Source: Stutzerimonas stutzeri KOS6 (GTDB lineage Bacteria; Pseudomonadota; Gammaproteobacteria; Pseudomonadales; Pseudomonadaceae). From it: a DNA stretch of 64,000 nt. Shown here piece by piece: positions 27,670 to 36,132 of this stretch. Position 1 is the first letter of the stretch, and every line of letters begins with the position of its first letter. The translations under genes and the position numbers were made by a program. The notes under the pieces are model-generated. The model did no database searches, was not told the origin of the DNA, and saw only the letters and a list, made by a program, of their open reading frames with translations. The stretch is taken from the NCBI RefSeq assembly GCF_000307775.2, contig NZ_KK020676.1, positions 2,098,970 to 2,162,969 of the forward strand. The letters run 5' to 3'.

Positions 27670-27989
27670 GCCCGAGTGGTGAAACTGGTAGACACAAGGG
27701 ACTTGAAGCAATTTGAGCCCTCCGGAGGAAACTCCGAAGGTGAAGCCCGTCAAATTCGGTGAACGCCCTGAACGCGCAAGCGTCCGAGCCAACGCCGAGC
27801 CAAGCCCTGAATCGAAAGCTTCGTGGGAAGGTGTAGAGAGCAGACGGCGGGCACCTACGGCCGCAAGGCTATGGTGAAGGCGTGCTCCAGACCACGAACA
27901 GCGCATGCGCGCTGGCGGCGAAAGTCGAAGTGGTAAGAAAATCCCTCGACCTCACGGTCATGCCGGTTCGATTCCGGCCTCGGGCACCA
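27670..27989 (+). tRNA. tRNA-Leu(UAA), intron-containing, carried by the ICE
   Basis: Exon 1 is 27670-27704 and exon 2 is 27938-27989. The spliced product has a 7-bp acceptor stem GCCCGAG / CTCGGGC, the D-loop AAACTGGTA, an anticodon stem AGGGA / TCCCT and the loop CTTAAAA (anticodon TAA). A class II variable arm GACC-TCAC-GGTC, the T-arm GCCGG-TTCGATT-CCGGC and an encoded CCA complete it. Every stem is perfect, so the tRNA should work after splicing. It differs from the broken chromosomal copy (GCCCGAG against GCCCGGA), so it was brought in by the element to replace it. Confidence 0.9.
27705..27937 (+). ncRNA. Group I intron in the tRNA-Leu(UAA) anticodon loop
   Basis: A 233-nt insert lies exactly between U34 and A35 of the anticodon, the position of the cyanobacterial and plastid tRNA-Leu(UAA) introns. 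Exon 1 ends in CUU, which can pair with GAG at 27715-27717 to give the U.G wobble at the 5' splice site (P1). The intron ends in G (27937), as required of the terminal guanosine. Core elements resemble the known family: CAAATTCGGTGAACGCC (P4/J region), GAGCCAAGCCC at 27797-27807 and GAAGGTGTAGAGAG then CAGACGG near 27837-27857 (P7 and J region). No ORF fits inside, so it is a small IC3-like self-splicing intron without a homing endonuclease. Confidence 0.88.
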
Positions 27990-27996
27990 ATCCAGA

Positions 27997-28035
27997 GCCG
28001 CCCCTGTTCACGCAGGGGCGGCTTTTCCGTTTTTG
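27997..28035. terminator. Strong terminator shared by tRNA-Leu and the leftward transfer operon
   Basis: A perfect 10-bp stem GCCGCCCCTG / CAGGGGCGGC with loop TTCACG is followed by TTTTCCGTTTTT on the + strand. The stop codon of the leftward DUF2274 gene lies inside the loop (TCA at 28008-28010), so the same hairpin ends the trb operon. Confidence 0.8.
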
Positions 28036-28250
28036 GGCTGCGTGCGCTTGAAGCCCCGATCGCCCGCGATGAATGCCTCCAGCATGTGCGGGATCAGCCT
28101 CGTTGCATCGACAACTTCGCCATACGCCTGCGCGTGCAGCGCGGCGTAGCGGTCGAGGTCGGCTTTCAAGCTGGCCGGGCAGGCAAAGGTCAGTTTGACG
28201 CTTTCGGTCTTGGGCAGCGGCCCGAGCCGCATCTTCTTGGTCGTGCTCAT
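28008..28250 (-). CDS. DUF2274 protein, last gene of the transfer operon
   Basis: An 80-residue protein beginning MSTTKKMRLGPLPKTESVKL. This small family is found directly after trbI in Tn4371-type elements. It has a ribbon-helix-helix-like pattern (ACPASLKADLDRYAALHAQ), suggesting DNA binding or an antitoxin-like fold, but no function is established to my knowledge. Its start overlaps the trbI stop (ATGA). Its stop codon lies in the loop of the terminator. Confidence 0.85.
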   Translation of the reverse strand: MSTTKKMRLGPLPKTESVKLTFACPASLKADLDRYAALHAQAYGEVVDATRLIPHMLEAFIAGDRGFKRTQPKNGKAAPA

Positions 28251-29518
28251 TGCGAAGCTCCCCGATTGAAGAACAGCGGCTGGTACGGCCGCAGCACCAG
28301 ATCCCGGTTGACGATGATTCGCACGGGCAGGCCAGGCCGCTCGGTCAGCGTCGGCTGGATGTTCATGTTGCGCCGGGTCATCTCCTGGCCGACCTGATTG
28401 ATGCTGTCCTGCGCGCTGTCGCGTCCGGCGATGACGATGCGGTTGCCGTCTTGGCGGTTCTCCGGCGCGGCCAGCTCTGCGCCGACGCCCAGCAGCGTCG
28501 TCAGCACCGCACCGGCAAAGATGCGGTTCCAGTGCCAGTTCACGTCGTCCTCCAGACCCGCGTAGCCGGCGGGGTCGGTACCCACTAGGTTGTCGAGCGT
28601 CAGCGAGGACGTATCGGGCAAGATGATCCGGTTCCACGCCACCTGCACACGGCTCTGCCCGTAGCTGACCTGGCTGTTGTAGCGCCCGAGGATGCGCGAT
28701 CCCTGCGGGATCAGCAGGAACTTGCCCGTGGCGGTGTCATAGACCGGCTCCGTTACCGTGGCGATCACGTCGCCCGGCAAGTCCGACTTGATGCCCGTCA
28801 CCAAGGCGCCTGCGATCACCGTCCCGGCCATCACCTGATACGGCGACGCTGGCAGCGCCAGATTGCCGGAATTGCGGGTTTCCGTAGAGCCGGCTTTCAG
28901 GAACGTCTCCTTCTGGTCTTGCCGGTTCTGCACGGCGGTCGGGTCGGCAGGCTGGGCCGCCGTCGAAGCCGGCCCGGCAGCGAGCGGGTCGAAGGCCGCG
29001 AGCGTGCTTGCTGCACCCGGCGCCGCCTGCGCCACCGTGGCGGCGGCTTGGCCACCCGAGCGGAAGAACACCGACGAAGCCGCAGCGGCTTCTGCCTCTT
29101 TGTGCAAGCCGTCGTTGGGGTCGTGGCCGGGGGCTGCATAGGCGGCCACGGCCGGCTGCTGCGAGTTCACGATGGCTGGGCCGAGATCACCCGGCAGCGG
29201 CGGCCCCAGCTCGGGCACGGACGTCGGCAAAGGGGGTGGCAGTTTCGAGTAGTCGGCCGGCAGGCCATCCAGCCCTTCGGACTTCGACACGCGATCGACG
29301 TTGTAAAGCTCGGTCTGCTCGCTGGCCCCGCGCCGCTGCGGCTGCAATGACCAGATCGTGGCGCCGAGCACGGCAACCGATAGGCTACCGACGAGGATGG
29401 CCAGCGTGCGCCGGTTCAGGCGCGTGACCGGGCGCGGCTGGGCGCGCAGCGCCACCGCCTCGGGCGCGACCTTGCCCGCCTGCGGCGTGGCGAAATCGGG
29501 GTTGTCGTCCTGGCTCAT
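28247..29518 (-). CDS. trbI: TrbI/VirB10-type conjugal transfer protein
   Basis: A 423-residue inner-membrane-anchored channel protein. A cytoplasmic N-terminus is followed by a membrane segment at about 36-58 (LAILVGSLSVAVLGATIW) and a Pro/Ala-rich periplasmic linker. The conserved VirB10 beta-barrel domain spans residues about 210-400 (VIAGALVTGIKSDLPGD, then LIPQGSRILGRYNSQVSYGQ and the WNRIILPDTSSL block). It spans the envelope and links the ATPases to the outer-membrane TrbG ring. It lies at the end of the trb operon, 2 bases after trbG. Confidence 0.95.
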   Translation of the reverse strand: MSQDDNPDFATPQAGKVAPEAVALRAQPRPVTRLNRRTLAILVGSLSVAVLGATIWSLQPQRRGASEQTELYNVDRVSKSEGLDGLPADYSKLPPPLPTSVPELGPPLPGDLGPAIVNSQQPAVAAYAAPGHDPNDGLHKEAEAAAASSVFFRSGGQAAATVAQAAPGAASTLAAFDPLAAGPASTAAQPADPTAVQNRQDQKETFLKAGSTETRNSGNLALPASPYQVMAGTVIAGALVTGIKSDLPGDVIATVTEPVYDTATGKFLLIPQGSRILGRYNSQVSYGQSRVQVAWNRIILPDTSSLTLDNLVGTDPAGYAGLEDDVNWHWNRIFAGAVLTTLLGVGAELAAPENRQDGNRIVIAGRDSAQDSINQVGQEMTRRNMNIQPTLTERPGLPVRIIVNRDLVLRPYQPLFFNRGASQ

Positions 29519-29520
29519 GG

Positions 29521-30513
29521 TCAGTTCCTCCGTGCCATGCCATCCGTGCGCTCGATCCGCACCACGTTGCCCTTGTCACCGCCCAGGCGCAGTTCGGCCG
29601 CGCCGAACAGCCGATCCACGATGTAGTACGGCGAGCGGAAGCGGTAGTTCACCAGTTGCCCGTCCCCTTCCGGCCCAATCACGAACAGCGGCGGCAGCTC
29701 GCCTTGCGCGATGCCGGCGGGGAATTGGATATAGACCTTCTGCCCGTCGTCGAAGGCGCGCAGCGGCTTCCACGACGGATTGCTGCCGCTGATCGTGTAG
29801 CGGAAGCGCAGGTTCTCCAGTGCCAGCCCGGTATCGACAGGCGCGGCGGCATAGGCCGCATGCGCCTGACGCTGCAGCGCCAGCATCCGGTCGCGCGGAT
29901 ACTCCCAGGACACCGATGCCATCCACGTCTTTTCCGTCGAAGCCAGCTCCAGCAAGTACGTCCTGCGGCTGGTGGTGATGACGAGATTAGTCTTGAGGCC
30001 CGAGCGAATCGGCTTGACCAGCACGTTCACGCGCAGGTCGGCACCGCTGCCGCTGGAGGTGTCGCCCACGATCCAGCGCACGGTATCGCCGGCGGCCACC
30101 GTCACCAGTTCCTCGCCCGGCTGGAGCGAAACCACGGTCACGCGGCCCACGGCCGCATAGACCTGATAGAGCGCGCCATCCGTGAAGGGCCACACCTGAA
30201 TCGCGTTGACGTAGCCCTCGCGCGTGGGCGCGACGCGGGCCTCGGCATTGGCGCGCGAGACACGCACCTTCTCGTCTGTCGGCTCCGGCACAGGCTTGGC
30301 GTCCTCGGCGCCTGGCAACGGCTTCAACTGCGCCGGCATCGGCAACACCTCGGGTACGGCCACCACCTCCACCGGTGCAACTGGTTCGGGCAGCGGCTGG
30401 GCCTGCACCAGCTCATCGAGCGAGATGGTCGGCGGTGGCTTGCCCTGCGTGGCGCAGCCCGCCAGGGCAAGCAGGATCACCGGCAAGGCGGATTTACGGA
30501 AAAGATCATTCAT
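29521..30513 (-). CDS. trbG: TrbG/VirB9-type conjugal transfer protein
   Basis: A 330-residue lipoprotein: signal peptide with lipobox LLALAGCATQ (Cys20). The VirB9/CagX domain is in the second half (VTVVSLQPGEELVTVAAGD, RTYLLELAS, then GSNPSWKPLRAFDDGQKVYI and the YYIVDRLFGAAELRLGG end). It forms the outer-membrane core ring with TrbI. The frame is open far upstream, but the true ATG at 30513 follows AAGGAG and overlaps the trbF stop, and the lipobox confirms it. Confidence 0.95.
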   Translation of the reverse strand: MNDLFRKSALPVILLALAGCATQGKPPPTISLDELVQAQPLPEPVAPVEVVAVPEVLPMPAQLKPLPGAEDAKPVPEPTDEKVRVSRANAEARVAPTREGYVNAIQVWPFTDGALYQVYAAVGRVTVVSLQPGEELVTVAAGDTVRWIVGDTSSGSGADLRVNVLVKPIRSGLKTNLVITTSRRTYLLELASTEKTWMASVSWEYPRDRMLALQRQAHAAYAAAPVDTGLALENLRFRYTISGSNPSWKPLRAFDDGQKVYIQFPAGIAQGELPPLFVIGPEGDGQLVNYRFRSPYYIVDRLFGAAELRLGGDKGNVVRIERTDGMARRN

Positions 30514-31214
30514 GGCTTGGCTCCTTCGGAAGAGTCCAGTTCGCGGCTCCACGACAGGCCGTTGACGTAGATGCCCAGGGGGTTCTTGCGCAGGCGTTCT
30601 TCGGTGCGCGGCGGCTGGAGCACGATGGACACCACAGCCGTCCACCGCTCCAGCCCAGCCGCGGCGCCATTTACGTAGCGGCGTTCGGTCCAGCGCACGT
30701 TGAACGACGTGTCGCTGGCGCGCACGACGCTGGTGATCTGCACCGTCACCGACTCCTTGCCGATGCGCGCGAACGGATCGTTCACACGCGCGTAGTCGTT
30801 GAGCACGGCTGCACCCTTGTCTGTGGTGTGGTCGTAGGCGTCCAGCCAGTTCTGCCGCACCACGATCGGGTCGATGGACAGCGACCGAACCAGCGTGACA
30901 AAGCGCGCGATGTGGTGCGCCGTCTGCGCATCGCTGGGCCGGTACGGCGTGGCGGCTTCGCCCACGGCGCGCACTTGGCCCGCGTTGTCCACCTCTACGA
31001 CGTAGGGCGTCACGAAGGACTGCGCCGAGCGCCACACCAGGCCGCCGGCCATCAACAGCGCGAGCGTGAGGCAGCCGAAGGCCATCAGCCGCCAGTTCTT
31101 CGCCTGCACGCGCGGCGTTCCGATACGGTCGTCCCACACCTGGCCGGCAGCTTGGTACGGCGTGGCAGGCTGCGGCGTGTCGGCGTAGCGCACCTGCGGT
31201 TTCTTGAATCGCAT
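30510..31214 (-). CDS. trbF: TrbF/VirB8-type conjugal transfer protein
   Basis: A 234-residue bitopic inner-membrane protein. The cytoplasmic N-terminus contains NTPQPATPY-like proline motifs, a membrane segment sits at about 46-68, and the periplasmic VirB8 domain follows (FVTLVRSLSIDPIVVRQNWLDAY, then RVNDPFARIGKESVTVQI). VirB8-type proteins nucleate assembly of the mating channel. The gene overlaps trbG by 4 bases and lies 12 bases after trbL. Confidence 0.94.
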   Translation of the reverse strand: MRFKKPQVRYADTPQPATPYQAAGQVWDDRIGTPRVQAKNWRLMAFGCLTLALLMAGGLVWRSAQSFVTPYVVEVDNAGQVRAVGEAATPYRPSDAQTAHHIARFVTLVRSLSIDPIVVRQNWLDAYDHTTDKGAAVLNDYARVNDPFARIGKESVTVQITSVVRASDTSFNVRWTERRYVNGAAAGLERWTAVVSIVLQPPRTEERLRKNPLGIYVNGLSWSRELDSSEGAKP

Positions 31215-31226
31215 GGTCGGTTCTCC

Positions 31227-32612
31227 TTATGAATCGGAATCGCGCAGGCTCGGCCCCTGGCCGGAGCCGCCGCCATCGCCACCGCGCAGCGCGTGGGCGG
31301 TGGTGGTCGCGGCATGGGTGAGTTGCTGGCGACGATGCAGGCGCTTGGCCCAAGCGGGCTGTTCCTGCGTCTGCGCGGTAGCGGCGCCGGATGCGGCCTC
31401 GCCTGCGGCGCCCTGACCGGATGCCGCGCCCGCGCCGCCATCGGCGGCAGCGCCATTCCAGCCAGCGCGGAAGGGAGCGGCCATGCGTTGCCCGGCAGCG
31501 GAGGCGCGGGATGCAGCCGCGCGTCCGGTGGACTGCGCGCCGGTCTTGGCGACGTTGCCTAGGCCCGCCATCGCGCCCTTTGCGCCGCCGCCAGCGGCGG
31601 CGGAACCGGCCTGGAACGCCGACTTCGCACTGCTGGCCGCCGACGTGGCGGCGCGCGCACCGCTACCGGCCAGCTTGGCGGCAGCCGGGGCCATGCGCGC
31701 GCCAGCAGCCACGGCGCCACCCACGCCCGTCGCGGCGGCGCCGATGGCGACGGCCGTGCCGGCAGCGCCGACAGCAGCACCGGCCATTGCGCCCGCGCCG
31801 AGCTGCGGCGCACCGGACACCAGGCCCGTGGCGATGCCGGGGCCGAAGATCCCGAGCGCCAGCAAGGTGAGCGAGGCCAGCATGATGACCAGCGCGTGGT
31901 CGATAGACGGCTCGGCGGGATGGACTTGGAACTGAGCGAACAAGCCCGAGCCGATACCGACGATCACGGCCAGCACCAGAACCTTGACGCCGGAGGCCAC
32001 CACGTTGCCCAAGACCTTTTCGGCGAGGAACGCGGTCTTGTTCCAGAGCGCGAATGGCACCAGCACGAATCCGGCGAGCGTGGTCAGCTTGAACTCGATC
32101 AGCGTGATGAACAGTTGGATCGCCAGCACGAAGAAGCACAAGACCACGACCAGCCACGCGAGGAACATCACCACGATGGGGTCGAGGTTCACGAACACTT
32201 CGGGAAAGCCCGCCATCTCGCCGATCTGCTCCAGAATCGGCGCCCCGGCGTCGATGCCGGTTTTCGCCAGCCGGCCCGGCTGCAAGAAGTTCTCCATCGT
32301 GATGGCCGAGCCGGTTGCGGTGATGCCCAATCCCGCAAACGAGCGGAACACGATGCTGGCCAGCCAGTTGAAGTTATTGATGATGTAGGCGAAGGCACCG
32401 ACGTAGAGCACCTTGCGCAGCAGCTTGGCGATCACGTCCTCGCCCTGGCCGGTGGCATGGCTCATGGCCCAATACAGGCCGGCGATCGTCATGTCGATGA
32501 CGATCAGCGTGGCCGTGAGGAACGCCACTTCGCCCCGCAGCAGCCCGAAACCCGAGTCGATATAAGCGGCAAAGGTGTTGAGGAATTGGTCGATGATGGT
32601 CACGTCATTCAT
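31227..32612 (-). CDS. trbL: TrbL/VirB6-type polytopic membrane protein
   Basis: A 461-residue protein with about six membrane segments in residues 30-290 (for example ATLIVIDMTIAGLYWAMS and VMFLAWLVVVLCFFVLAI). A long Ala/Gly-rich, probably disordered tail runs from about 310 to the end. TrbL forms the inner-membrane pore of the mating channel. The low-complexity tail is usual in this family. The ATG overlaps the stop of the upstream trbK-like gene. Confidence 0.94.
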   Translation of the reverse strand: MNDVTIIDQFLNTFAAYIDSGFGLLRGEVAFLTATLIVIDMTIAGLYWAMSHATGQGEDVIAKLLRKVLYVGAFAYIINNFNWLASIVFRSFAGLGITATGSAITMENFLQPGRLAKTGIDAGAPILEQIGEMAGFPEVFVNLDPIVVMFLAWLVVVLCFFVLAIQLFITLIEFKLTTLAGFVLVPFALWNKTAFLAEKVLGNVVASGVKVLVLAVIVGIGSGLFAQFQVHPAEPSIDHALVIMLASLTLLALGIFGPGIATGLVSGAPQLGAGAMAGAAVGAAGTAVAIGAAATGVGGAVAAGARMAPAAAKLAGSGARAATSAASSAKSAFQAGSAAAGGGAKGAMAGLGNVAKTGAQSTGRAAASRASAAGQRMAAPFRAGWNGAAADGGAGAASGQGAAGEAASGAATAQTQEQPAWAKRLHRRQQLTHAATTTAHALRGGDGGGSGQGPSLRDSDS

Positions 32613-32929
32613 GGCGTGTCCTCCGGTTCGGCGGGAACGGCCGGCGCGATGCCATCGGCCGGTTCCTCGAAGCTCGGCGGGATCGGCGGCAGGTCGGCCA
32701 GCGTCTGGTATTCATCCGGCCCGGCCTGGCCGGAGAAGAAGCGCCGCCGGAAGGCTTCGGCGGCGGCACGGCAAGCGTCCTCGCCCGTGGCCTGCCGGTC
32801 GGCCGCGCATTGCGCGCGCAATGCCTTCAGCCGCACGGGATCGGCGGCCAGGGCATCGGCAAGGTGGTCGGCCGGCTGCTCGCCGCAAGCGGCCAGCAGC
32901 GCGACACACAGGACGAGGACGCATCGCAT
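32609..32929 (-). CDS. trbK: TrbK-like entry-exclusion lipoprotein
   Basis: A 106-residue lipoprotein with signal peptide and lipobox (LALLAACGEQ; Cys near residue 15). The mature part carries the pattern DPVRLKALRAQC, then about 10 residues and a second Cys, then AEAFRRRFFSG, which is shared with the lipoprotein at 40556-40834. Small Cys-pair lipoproteins between trbJ and trbL act in entry exclusion in IncP-type systems, blocking uptake of a second copy. The assignment rests on position and the Cys pattern. Confidence 0.75.
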   Translation of the reverse strand: MRCVLVLCVALLAACGEQPADHLADALAADPVRLKALRAQCAADRQATGEDACRAAAEAFRRRFFSGQAGPDEYQTLADLPPIPPSFEEPADGIAPAVPAEPEDTP

Positions 32930-32941
32930 GGCGGCCTCCCG

Positions 32942-33667
32942 TCAGTTGCCGTAGAAGTTCACGGACTGCGGCGTGTACGGCGTGCCGTCGCCGAGGAAGC
33001 GCCGCCGCACCTCGCGGGCGCGCTCCGTGGCTGCCGCCTGCCGCGCCAGCTCCAGCGACGCCGCCCGGTCTTGCGTGATCTGGAGCCGCTGCGACTGGAT
33101 CGACTGCTTGGCCTGCAAGGCCAGCAATTGATTCATGGCCTGCATCGCCTGCAACGCACCTTCGGCCGACTGGCTCTTGCCCACAAGATCGGCCAGCACG
33201 CTTTCGTCTTCGCCCAGGTTCTGCGACACCTGCGCCTGCATCTGCATGGTGGTCTGCAAGCCGTTGAGCGTGTTCCGCCAACGCTCCTGCGCGTCGCGGT
33301 ACATCTGGTCGCCGCTGACGGTGGCGGCGTACTGCTCGGGATACAGGCGCGCGAACTCCCGATCCAGATTCGTCACGTCGTAGGCCAAGCCCCTGGCCTG
33401 GGCGATCAGCCGCTCGGTCGTTGCCAGATTGGCGCGCAACTGGTTCACCACGCTGGACGGCAGGCTGGCGAGGTTGCGCGCCTGGTTCATCAGCATCTGC
33501 GCTTCGTTCTGAAGCTGCTGGATCTGGTTGTTGATCTGCTCCAGCGTGCGGATCGCGGTTAGCGTGTTCTGCACGAGGTTCGTCGGATCGACCACGACCC
33601 ATTGCGCATGAGCGGTGGCGGTGCAAAGCATGGCCGCGATGGCGGCGGCGATAAGGCGCTTTTTCAT
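32942..33667 (-). CDS. trbJ: TrbJ/VirB5-type conjugal transfer protein
   Basis: A 241-residue secreted protein with a clear signal peptide (KRLIAAAIAAMLCTATAHAQ). The mature part is almost entirely alpha-helical with long Gln/Ala-rich coiled coils (RTLEQINNQIQQLQNEAQML), as in VirB5/TrbJ proteins at the pilus tip. The C-terminal end RRRFLGDGTPYTPQ resembles the tail of the exclusion lipoprotein at 40556-40834. The start overlaps the trbE stop by 4 bases. Confidence 0.92.
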   Translation of the reverse strand: MKKRLIAAAIAAMLCTATAHAQWVVVDPTNLVQNTLTAIRTLEQINNQIQQLQNEAQMLMNQARNLASLPSSVVNQLRANLATTERLIAQARGLAYDVTNLDREFARLYPEQYAATVSGDQMYRDAQERWRNTLNGLQTTMQMQAQVSQNLGEDESVLADLVGKSQSAEGALQAMQAMNQLLALQAKQSIQSQRLQITQDRAASLELARQAAATERAREVRRRFLGDGTPYTPQSVNFYGN

Positions 33668-36117
33668 GACAGGTTCTCCAGGGGTTGGTCAGCGAGGGAG
33701 CCCGGCGCGAGGCCGGGGAACGAGGGCAGCAGGTCGGCCGCCCAATCGAGGCCGCGATGGCGCAGCCAGGCGCCCGCGAAGCCGGGCACGCCGGCGTCCA
33801 GCAGCACGCGGTCTATGTCGCGCTGGTCTTGCGGCGTGGAAGCGCCCGCAAACGCCAGAGCCGCCGGCCCCAGGTCGAGGTCGAACAGGCGGTTGCCGAG
33901 GCGGGATTGGTAGTAGTAGTCGCGCTTGGGCTGCGCGGTGGCGACGATTTCGATCTGCCGCCTGTTGAGGCCGAAGCCCTCGTAGATCGTGCGAATCTGC
34001 GGCTCGGTCGCCTGCGGGTTGGGCAAGAAAATCCGACTCGCGCAGCTCTCGATGATCGCGGGCGCGATGCTCGAATCCTTGATGTCGGCAAGGCTCTGCG
34101 TGGCGAAGATGACGCTGACGTTCTTCTTGCGCAGTGTCTTGAGCCACTGGCGGATACGCGCAGCAAACACCGGGTCATCGAGGAACAACCACGCTTCATC
34201 GAGGATCAGCAGCGTGGGCGCACCGTCGAAGCGTTCATCGAAGCGCGCAAAGAGGTAATGCAGCACGGCCATGACGGCGGCCTTGCTGTGCATCAGCTCC
34301 TCCATCTCGAAGCACTGCACGTCGGCCATGCCGAGGCGGTCATGGTCGGCGTCCAGCAGCTTGCCGTGCGCGCCACCGAGCACATAGGGCGACAGCGCCT
34401 GCCGCAGCGTGTTTGATTGCAGCAGCACGGAAAGTCCCGTCATCGTGCGCTGCTCCACCGGCGCACCGGCGAGACTTCCCAGCGCCGACCAGATAGCCGC
34501 CTTCTCGTCGGGGCCGACCGCCACGCCTTCGTGCAGCAAGCGGCCTTCGATCCATTCGGCGGCCCACGTGCGGTAGCCCTCACGGTCGATGCGCGCGAGT
34601 GGCTGGAAGGCGATTTCGCCATCCGTGCTCAGGTCGTAGTGTTCGCCGCCCAGGCCGAGGATCGCGGCCCGCATGGAGCGGCCCATGTCGAAGGCGAAGA
34701 TGCGTGAACCGCGATAGCGGCGGAACTGCATCGCCAGCGTGGCGAGCAAGACCGACTTGCCCATGCCAGTCGGCCCCGCGACCAGCGTGTGGCCCACGTC
34801 GCCGATGTGCGTCACCAGCCGGAACGGCGTCGCGCCATCGGTGCGTGTGACGATCAGCGGCGGGCCGTCGAGGTGGTCGTTCTTCTCCGGCCCAGCCCAT
34901 ACCGCCGACACCGGCATCATGTGCGCCAAGTTCAGCGTCGAGACGATGGGCTGGCGCACGTTGGCGTAGGCGTTGCCGGGGAGCGAGGACAGCCAGGCAT
35001 CCACGGCATTGAGCGTTTCAGGGATGGTGACGAAGCCCCGACCCTGGATGACGCGCTCCACCATGCGCAGCTTCTCGTCTGCGACGGCAGCGTCCTCGTC
35101 CATGACGGTGACGGTCGCCGTCAGATAGCCGAAGGCGACTTGATCGCCGCCCAGCTCCTGCAAGGCAGCGTCGGCATCGGCGGCTTTGTTGTTGGCGTCG
35201 GTATCGACCAGCGGGCTTTCCTGCTGGAAGATCGTTTCGCGCAGCAGCGCGATGACGTTCTTGCGCTTGGCGAACCACTGGCGGCGCAGGCGTCCCAACT
35301 CCCGTTCCGCTTCGGATTTGTCGAGGCAGAGAAAGCGCGTGCTCCAGCGGTACGCAAAACCGAGGCGGTTGAGGTCGTCCAGAATCCCCGGCCAAGTCGA
35401 GGTCGGGAAGCCGCGCACCGACACCACGCGCAGGTGCTGGTCGCCCAGCATGGGCGCCAGGCCGCCGACCAGCGCGGAGTCGGTCAGCAGTGCGTCGATG
35501 TGGAACGGCACTTCGGGCACGCCGACGCGGTAGCGCCGCGTCGAGATGGTCGCGTGCAGGTAGGTCAGCGTCTGGCTGTCGTCCAGCCAGGCGATTTCCG
35601 GCATCACGCCATCGAGCAGGTCAAAGACGCGATCAGTTTCCGCCACGAAGGCATCGAGTCGGCCGCGCCAGTCCACGCCTTCGGTGGGCCGGTTTTCGTA
35701 CAGCATGCCCGCTGCGCGGGCGCGTGATTCTTCGGGCGGCAGATACACCAGCGTCAGGTGATAGCCGCTCTCGAAGTGGTTGCCCGAGTCCTCGAAGGTG
35801 GCGCGACGTTCCTCGTCCACCAGCCACGACAGCGGCTCAGGAAACTCCGAGTGCGGATAGTCGGCAGCGGGACGGCGTTCGGCTTCAATGAACAGCGCCC
35901 AGCCCGATCCCATTCGGCGCAGCGCGTTGTTCAACCGCGCCGACGTGGCTATCAGCTCGCCTTGCGTCGCGCTGTCGAGGTCAGGCCCGCGAAACCGGGC
36001 CGTGCGCTGGAAACTGCCATCCTTGTTCAAGACGACGCCCGGTGCGACCAGCCCGGCCCAGGGCAGCCAGTCGGCAAGCAAGGCCGGGCGCTGGCGATAT
36101 TCGGCGAGATTCAGCAT
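33664..36117 (-). CDS. trbE: TrbE/VirB4-type conjugal transfer ATPase
   Basis: An 817-residue ATPase that energises pilus assembly and substrate transfer on the cytoplasmic face. The N-terminal half holds the CagE/VirB4 domain. The C-terminal half has Walker A TLVAGPTGMGKSVLLATLA near residue 455 and Walker B LLILDEAWLFLDD near residue 640, followed by the FATQSLADI motif. Full length for the family. It is separated from trbD by 15 bases. Confidence 0.95.
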   Translation of the reverse strand: MLNLAEYRQRPALLADWLPWAGLVAPGVVLNKDGSFQRTARFRGPDLDSATQGELIATSARLNNALRRMGSGWALFIEAERRPAADYPHSEFPEPLSWLVDEERRATFEDSGNHFESGYHLTLVYLPPEESRARAAGMLYENRPTEGVDWRGRLDAFVAETDRVFDLLDGVMPEIAWLDDSQTLTYLHATISTRRYRVGVPEVPFHIDALLTDSALVGGLAPMLGDQHLRVVSVRGFPTSTWPGILDDLNRLGFAYRWSTRFLCLDKSEAERELGRLRRQWFAKRKNVIALLRETIFQQESPLVDTDANNKAADADAALQELGGDQVAFGYLTATVTVMDEDAAVADEKLRMVERVIQGRGFVTIPETLNAVDAWLSSLPGNAYANVRQPIVSTLNLAHMMPVSAVWAGPEKNDHLDGPPLIVTRTDGATPFRLVTHIGDVGHTLVAGPTGMGKSVLLATLAMQFRRYRGSRIFAFDMGRSMRAAILGLGGEHYDLSTDGEIAFQPLARIDREGYRTWAAEWIEGRLLHEGVAVGPDEKAAIWSALGSLAGAPVEQRTMTGLSVLLQSNTLRQALSPYVLGGAHGKLLDADHDRLGMADVQCFEMEELMHSKAAVMAVLHYLFARFDERFDGAPTLLILDEAWLFLDDPVFAARIRQWLKTLRKKNVSVIFATQSLADIKDSSIAPAIIESCASRIFLPNPQATEPQIRTIYEGFGLNRRQIEIVATAQPKRDYYYQSRLGNRLFDLDLGPAALAFAGASTPQDQRDIDRVLLDAGVPGFAGAWLRHRGLDWAADLLPSFPGLAPGSLADQPLENLS

Positions 36118-36132
36118 CGCGGCGTCCTCCCC

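Noticed and set aside
29521-31353. A 610-residue protein covering trbG and trbF
   Set aside because: The first 280 codons are trbF in another frame; the lipobox start at 30513 is clearly the real trbG start.
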